From: JBFHNV01 sp965365655
GTDB taxonomy: Bacteria > Pseudomonadota > Gammaproteobacteria > HK1
Direction: 5' to 3'
DNA: 10,778 bases
Assembly: GCA_965365655.1 (NCBI GenBank)
Contig: CBDUCN010000170.1
Location: forward strand, 1 to 10,778
The notes below the pieces were generated by a model that made no database searches, was not told the DNA's origin, and was given only the letters and a program-made list of their open reading frames with translations. Of the stretch, positions 8,142 through 10,778 are shown piece after piece; within the stretch, counting starts at the first letter, position 1, and the number at the start of each line of letters is the position of its first letter. A program made the position numbers and the translations under genes.

Positions 8142-8528
8142 ATGGCGCGCTGGATGCGCAGAGCGATGGCGGCGCTCCTCGTCGCATGGAGCCCGGTGCC
8201 GCAGGCGTTGGAGTGGAAGGCCGTCACGGCCGAGCAGTCGTGGCTGCGGCTGGTGGCGCCCGGCCTGCGCGACCTGAAGCCCCGGCTGCGGCAGGCCCGC
8301 GAGGGTTGCGTTCACTTCGACCACGGATACTGGGGACGACCCGGTGCGGAGTACCCCCGCGCCGAGATCTACCTGCTGCATTTCGACGACCTGGTCCGCC
8401 GCGAGCGCACCTTCATCGTGAACGATTCCATCGCGGAGCGTACCGGCACGGCCGCGCCCGGCTGCGGCCACAACAACGCGGCACTTGACCGGCGAGCGCA
8501 TCAGGGCCTCTCTACATCCGGGAACTGA
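8142..8528 (+). CDS. Short secreted protein of unknown family, possibly C-terminally frameshifted
   Basis: This is a 128-residue product that I do not recognise. From ATG 8142 the N-terminus MARWMRRAMAALLVAWSPVPQA is a good signal peptide: basic n-region, 9-10 hydrophobic residues and small residues near a possible cut before LEW. The mature part contains WLRLVAPGLRDLKPRLRQ and CVHFDHGYWGRPGAEYPRAEIYLLHFDDLVRRERTF (quoted in part), which looks like folded globular protein. AGG at 8133-8135 lies 6 bases before the start, so 8142 is preferred over the in-frame ATG at 8109. The last 25 or so residues (GHNNAALDRRAHQGLSTSGN) look unlike the rest. Another frame downstream reads LYIRELTRRHLPDFPRP to a TAA at 8579-8581, so the true C-terminus may have been lost to frameshifts. 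Function unknown; the export signal is the only firm clue. Confidence 0.5.
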   Translation: MARWMRRAMAALLVAWSPVPQALEWKAVTAEQSWLRLVAPGLRDLKPRLRQAREGCVHFDHGYWGRPGAEYPRAEIYLLHFDDLVRRERTFIVNDSIAERTGTAAPGCGHNNAALDRRAHQGLSTSGN

Positions 8529-8826
8529 CGCGCCGTCATCTCCCTGACTTCCCTCGCCCCCGAGGCGGCGAGCGTCTTTAACGGCCGCAGCACGGCGGTC
8601 GCGAGACCAACGACCTACCCACGCCTACCCCACAGCGACCTCCCTGCACGAGCGGGTCAAAGGTGATTTGCTGCGCCGAAAAACCGAGTATTCGCTGTCG
8701 ACCCAAAGCCGCCTCTAAGGACGGCATGTCCGCAGATCCCCAATAATTCCTGCATGACGTGCGAATTGTCGCGACCCGTCGCCGGCGTCATTCTCAACCG
8801 TGTAGTCGACCAGCCCTTGCTTCGTG
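8529..8826. other. Intergenic region between convergent genes
   Basis: These 298 bases hold the possible frameshifted tail of the upstream gene (to 8581) and the 3' flank of the small secreted-protein gene on the minus strand. I found no intrinsic terminator with a T run for either gene, and no other gene. Frames open here on the minus strand continue into the 131-residue gene out of frame and look like shadows. Confidence 0.45.
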
Positions 8827-9222
8827 TCATTGCATCGTGAACTGCACGGTTTCCCCTCTTTGATCCAGCCACTCGTATCGGTTCCCATCAATGTGAAAAA
8901 CCAGCCGGCACCGGTCTGATCTTTGGGGACGTACCGTGCACCAGCGATCCCCATCGATTCTCCAGGTGCCATCTACCTGCCAGTCGATATTCGGGACGCG
9001 GAGGGTATAGGTGCCATCCATGGCATATTCAGCCACCCACGTTCTGCCATCTTCAGACGTACCTGTCACGCGGGCGCCGGGCAGCAACTTCGCAATTTCT
9101 TCACCGGTCATCTGGCGCTTGTCCGCGAAAGCCGAACTGAAAAGCGCGACTGTGCAGATGCTTGCAACAAGGAGATGGCCGGTCACACGATAGATCGCGC
9201 TCGAAAGCGTTGCCGTTGTCAT
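8827..9222 (-). CDS. Small secreted protein with W/C-rich beta pattern
   Basis: This 131-residue product is exported: MTTATLSSAIYRVTGHLLVASICTVALFSSAFA carries a hydrophobic core at about 16-30 and an AFA cleavage motif before D34. The mature part of about 98 residues starts MTGEEIAKLLPGARVTG and then alternates glycine, aromatic and polar residues: W62, GTYTLRVPN (70-78), WQVDGTWRIDGDRWC (81-95), DRCRLVFHIDGNRYEW (103-118). The order G-x-W-x-x-x-G-D-x-W-C followed ten residues later by C and then a DGNxYEW strand resembles small periplasmic families of the DUF995 kind, and the two cysteines (C95, C105) could pair. That resemblance is from memory and not a firm family call. The start at 9222 is chosen because GAGG lies 8 bases upstream and the signal peptide begins there; the same frame runs open to 9666, but that extension is not protein-like. 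Confidence 0.72.
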   Translation of the reverse strand: MTTATLSSAIYRVTGHLLVASICTVALFSSAFADKRQMTGEEIAKLLPGARVTGTSEDGRTWVAEYAMDGTYTLRVPNIDWQVDGTWRIDGDRWCTVRPQRSDRCRLVFHIDGNRYEWLDQRGETVQFTMQ

Positions 9223-9335
9223 CACGATGTCCTCGCTTGCTGGCACTGACGTCGCGACGACGCCGCGCCGCTTCCCTACTTTATGTACGTGGAGCGAATA
9301 CGGGGAGAAGCCCCCCGACACGACAATGTCCATTG

Positions 9336-9369
9336 AAAAAATATCGCCGTCCATGGCCGGTGGCGATAT
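9336..9369 (-). terminator. Intrinsic terminator-like hairpin on the minus strand
   Basis: ATATCGCC (9341-9348) and GGCGATAT (9362-9369) are perfect complements with a 13-base loop. Read on the minus strand, the stem is followed directly by six T residues (complement of 9336-9341). This is the form of a rho-independent terminator for a transcript coming from the right. It lies 114 bases upstream of the 9222 start codon, so it would insulate that gene. The nearest candidate upstream unit on that strand is the doubtful frame ending at 9534. Confidence 0.55.
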
Positions 9370-9926
9370 CTCCTGGATGCTTTCTTGATTCACATCAAGT
9401 GGTAATCGCCGTTGGCGCAGCTTGGAAGACCCTCGCGCAGCGAAGCGCGGCGCGCTCAAGAGCCGGCTGGCGCACTGGCACTTGAAGGGCCGCATTCCTG
9501 GAGCCGGAGGTAATCGACATAAGGATGGATGGCTCAAAGCGACCGCTCGGGGCCCGAAAGCGGATTCTTGTAGTGCACCACGAGGTACCGGCGTCGGCAG
9601 CTCAGGTCGTCGCTTGAAGCTCGCCAACCGATTCGAAAACCGCCCGGACCTCGGGTGGCGGCGCAATGCACAGAGTTCGATATGCGTCCGCGATGGGGAG
9701 CCAACCTGACATGCTGCTCGGCAATGGCGTATCCGGTGCAGCCGCCGACGGACGCCAACTCCTCACAGGAGTCGGCAAACTCAGTCACCCACGCTTTCCG
9801 GTGTCGGACTTCTTTACAGCGCGGCTTGTCGCATTTACACAAGTCATCGGCGTAGGAGCAGAGCAACCCATTGAGTCGGTTGCCTCTGCGTTCTACCGCT
9901 TATCCGCCGGCGACACGGAGGCTCGT

Positions 9927-9961
9927 CGGAACGCTTTACACGTGCATGTCCGATTGTTCCG
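9927..9961. promoter_or_regulatory. Candidate upstream activator dyad
   Basis: CGGAAC (9927-9932) and GTTCCG (9956-9961) are exact reverse complements separated by 23 bases, centred about 70 bases before the -24 element at 10015. Sigma-54 promoters need an enhancer-bound activator, usually bound 80-200 bases upstream, so the place is near the expected range. The wide spacing is unusual for one dimer site. Confidence 0.2.
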
Positions 9962-10014
9962 CCCGCCGGATTGGGGTTGAGCGAAGTCGTTGATCCGAAA
10001 GCCCGCCCGGAAAA

Positions 10015-10030
10015 TGGCGCGCGTTTTGCT
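10015..10030 (+). promoter_or_regulatory. Sigma-54 (RpoN) -24/-12 promoter for the PEP-CTERM-like gene
   Basis: TGGCGCG-N4-TTGCT matches the consensus TGGCACG-N4-TTGCW at all but one defined position (G for A). The invariant GG (10016-10017) and GC (10028-10029) are exactly 10 bases apart as required. Transcription would start near 10041, leaving a leader of about 34 bases with GAGGG at 10063-10067 before the start at 10075. RpoN control, with the PrsK/PrsR pair, is known for PEP-CTERM genes in some Proteobacteria; that the same pair acts here is inference. Confidence 0.65.
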
Positions 10031-10074
10031 GCGCATGGCGCAGCTCGCATCCATTTCCTCGTGAGGGCATGTCG

Positions 10075-10778
10075 ATGAGTCTATTGCGAATGTGGTCAGG
10101 AATCCTGCTGCTCGTCCTTGCCGCCGCGCCGGCGCAGGCGGTCCCGGTCAACTTCGTCACGGTCAACGGCGTGCAGTGGGCGCAGGTTGCCGACTTCACC
10201 AATCTGTCGTGGAACGATGTGTCGGCGGGTACCAGCGGCACCGACCCGACGGCTGGGCCGTGTGACGAGACCACCGGTGCCTGTAGCGGTACGTTCAACG
10301 GCTTCGACGTCACCGGCTGGACCTGGGCGTCCATCGACGACGTCGGTGCGTTGTTCAACCACGTGACCACGGCCTACAACGACGGAGTGGACGATGCCGT
10401 CCATCCTGGCGGAGTGTCGGTTGCCGCCGGCGCGGGTATCGACACGCAGTGGGCGACCGCTTTCTTCGATGTCCTGGGGTTCGCGCCGACCCTTTCGGAC
10501 CCATCGTTCCGCTTTGTCACCGCGGTTACCCGCAATCACCAGCCACCCGGCCTCGGTACGTCCGTGAGGGCGGGCCAGTTGGTGGATATCACCGCGGGGG
10601 CGTCGTTCGCCGATCTGGCCACTACCGATTTCTTTACACCCGAAGACGCCAGGAACGCCAATGAGGGTCCGTTGTTCTTCCGGCTCGCAGCGGTACCGGG
10701 GCCCCCGACATTCTTGCTGTTCACCGGCAGCCTGGCCGGACTGGCGTTGCTCCGCCGGCGCCATCGGAGTCACGCAGC
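10075..10778 (+). CDS. PEP-CTERM-like sorted exported protein, 3' end cut by window
   Basis: The visible 234 residues begin with a signal peptide, MSLLRMWSGILLLVLAAAPAQA, cleaved after A22, and end with a tripartite sorting tail: VPGPP (207-211) in place of the usual PEP motif, a hydrophobic helix FLLFTGSLAGLALL (213-226) and the basic cluster RRRHR. In PEP-CTERM proteins an exosortase cleaves at the motif and the product is exported to the surface or matrix, often in exopolysaccharide or floc formers. The mature part (23-206) is low in lysine and rich in Gly, Thr, Asp and aromatic residues, with WAQVADFTNLSWNDVSAG, a likely C63-C70 pair and FDVTGWTWASIDDVGALFN; it is probably a beta-rich structural protein without visible catalytic motif. 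Start ATG 10075 has GAGGG at 7-base spacing; the in-frame ATG at 10069 is too close to it. Only a few codons are probably missing. The exosortase gene is outside the window. Confidence 0.82.
   Translation, partial: MSLLRMWSGILLLVLAAAPAQAVPVNFVTVNGVQWAQVADFTNLSWNDVSAGTSGTDPTAGPCDETTGACSGTFNGFDVTGWTWASIDDVGALFNHVTTAYNDGVDDAVHPGGVSVAAGAGIDTQWATAFFDVLGFAPTLSDPSFRFVTAVTRNHQPPGLGTSVRAGQLVDITAGASFADLATTDFFTPEDARNANEGPLFFRLAAVPGPPTFLLFTGSLAGLALLRRRHRSHA

Larger units (their letters stand above)
9223..10014. other. About 800 bases without a convincing gene
   Basis: This stretch holds the promoter region of the small secreted-protein gene, a minus-strand terminator-like hairpin (9336-9369), a CGCGC-AGCGAA-GCGCG hairpin (9434-9449) and an imperfect hairpin at 9543-9563. 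Two overlapping open frames compete: minus 9534-9866 (110 codons, eight Cys, better G/C bias at third positions, but only a TTG start without a ribosome site) and plus 9666-9980 (104 codons, poorer bias). Neither has a motif I know. The minus one could be a decayed gene whose transcript ended at the hairpin. Neither is called. Confidence 0.4.

Noticed and set aside
9241..9490. TGGCACT elements at 9241 and 9476 with correctly spaced GC on the plus strand
   Set aside because: The -12 halves lack TT (TCGC and GGGC), and no supported plus-strand gene follows. They show that partial matches arise by chance.
9666..9980. 104-codon plus-strand frame before the PEP-CTERM-like gene
   Set aside because: Weak third-position bias, no ribosome site and no motif; it competes with a slightly better minus-strand frame.
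10009..10058. Nested inverted repeat (GGAAAATGG with CCATTTCC, and CTGCGC-ATG-GCGCAG inside) before the PEP-CTERM-like gene
   Set aside because: It overlaps the sigma-54 element, and most of it lies upstream of the expected transcript start, so an RNA leader structure is unlikely. A role in DNA binding cannot be excluded.

Overview
The window comes from a very GC-rich bacterium. Third codon positions in the left half are almost all G or C; one block, 4201-4260, is 51/60 G+C by hand count. The last gene encodes a protein with a PEP-CTERM-type sorting tail (PGP variant) and has a sigma-54-like promoter in front of it. Together these point to a high-GC Pseudomonadota, probably Gamma- or Betaproteobacteria. 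No species call can be supported.

Region 1 (1-5970) is dense metabolic DNA. On the minus strand, cut by the left edge, is an N-acyl-D-amino-acid deacylase (D-aminoacylase) with every expected metal-site residue. A 332-base intergenic region carries a perfect 11-bp inverted repeat and a degenerate heptamer tandem repeat. Across it, a divergent plus-strand run encodes a CitE/HpcH-type CoA lyase (1673-2551), an acyl-CoA dehydrogenase (2556-3713) and a fused ADP-forming acyl-CoA synthetase (3868-5970). The first two are 4 bases apart and surely co-transcribed; the third follows after 154 bases. Read as a route, the set would activate an acid to its CoA thioester, desaturate it and cleave a hydroxyacyl-CoA. 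A hydratase for the middle step is not in the window. The D-aminoacylase could release an acid that feeds this route, but that link is inference.

Region 2 (5971-10074) looks like accessory or eroded DNA. Composition drops sharply (6241-6300 is 35/60 and 8701-8760 is 34/60 G+C). The change falls next to a sequence with the form of the 3' end of a tRNA (T arm, acceptor strand, discriminator G, CCA) whose 5' half is absent, as expected for a tRNA attachment-site scar. Beyond it lie a Sel1-repeat/SH3 envelope protein (minus), a short secreted protein of unknown family that may be frameshifted (plus), a small secreted protein with a conserved-looking W/C pattern (minus), and about 850 bases without a convincing gene. 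That last stretch does contain a clear minus-strand terminator-like hairpin.

Region 3 (10075-10778) is a secreted PEP-CTERM-like protein, cut by the right edge within a few codons of its probable end. Its sigma-54-type -24/-12 element ends 44 bases before the start codon. No integrase, transposase, CRISPR array, rRNA or intact tRNA was seen.
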